From Sepioteuthis lessoniana (lineage: Eukaryota > Mollusca > Cephalopoda > Myopsida > Loliginidae): 64,000 bases of DNA. Position 1 is the stretch's first letter. Each line of letters begins with the position of its first letter. This document shows positions 63,931 to 64,000 of the stretch, piece after piece. Where the stretch lies: the NCBI GenBank assembly GCA_963585895.1, contig OY757911.1, positions 64,463,307 through 64,527,306 on the forward strand, written 5' to 3'. Below the pieces are notes generated by a model that did no database searches, had not been told where the DNA came from, and worked only from the letters and a program-made list of their open reading frames with translations. A program made the position numbers and the translations under genes.

Positions 63931-64000
63931 TGTAAGGACTGGATTAATACAGCTACTACACTCTCATCCTAGCCTGAAGGTTGGAGAATTAGTTGGTTCT

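Overview
The window is animal nuclear DNA. It has spliced genes with GT-AG introns, long A+T-rich introns, many poly-T and (TA)n tracts, tRNA-derived SINEs, LINEs, LTR elements and Tc1/mariner transposons. The repeat mix suggests a mollusc, most likely a cephalopod such as an octopus. That identification is inference; no diagnostic locus is present.

Two host genes are visible. On the + strand, 1-~9.9 kb holds the 3' part of ETF1 (translation release factor eRF1): five exons between 2359 and 7984 encode the last 151 residues, followed by a T-rich 3' UTR. Its introns carry an RTE-like LINE piece with a (TGA)n tail, a dead mariner and a SINE tail. On the - strand, one terminal coding exon (51197-50752) of a gene I do not recognise has a long A+T-rich 3' UTR to its left (to ~47.1 kb) and intron to its right (51.2-64 kb). 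That intron holds RTE-like LINE remains, an internally deleted mariner, SINEs and a dispersed repeat family called R1 here. A G+C-rich, CpG-rich patch at 13.13-13.56 kb with a perfect CRE beside an ETS-like site looks like a promoter, but its gene is not visible.

Between them, 13-46 kb is intergenic and packed with nested transposable elements. A degraded Gypsy-like element with a 688-codon open gag/protease/GPY-F frame lies at about 19.8-24.2 kb. An R2/R4/NeSL-type LINE 3' end lies at 24.4-25.2 kb. A Jockey/I-like LINE on the - strand (36.6-31.3 kb) is interrupted by other elements. Three solo-LTR-like families recur: LTR-A (two copies, 829-830 bp), LTR-B (two copies) and LTR-C (three copies, 482-744 bp). 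Target-site duplications show that the LTR-A and LTR-C copies are separate insertions, and one LTR-A copy lies inside an LTR-B copy.

The most general signal is base composition. CpG is scarce over the two host transcription units (1 to ~12.9 kb and ~46.3-64 kb) but common in the block between them. The same SINE family shows CpG-to-TpG/CpA changes in the flank but not in the middle. This is the footprint expected of germline gene-body methylation in molluscs and marks the two transcription units even where exons are unknown. I found no CRISPR array, operon, toxin system, rRNA or intact tRNA gene.
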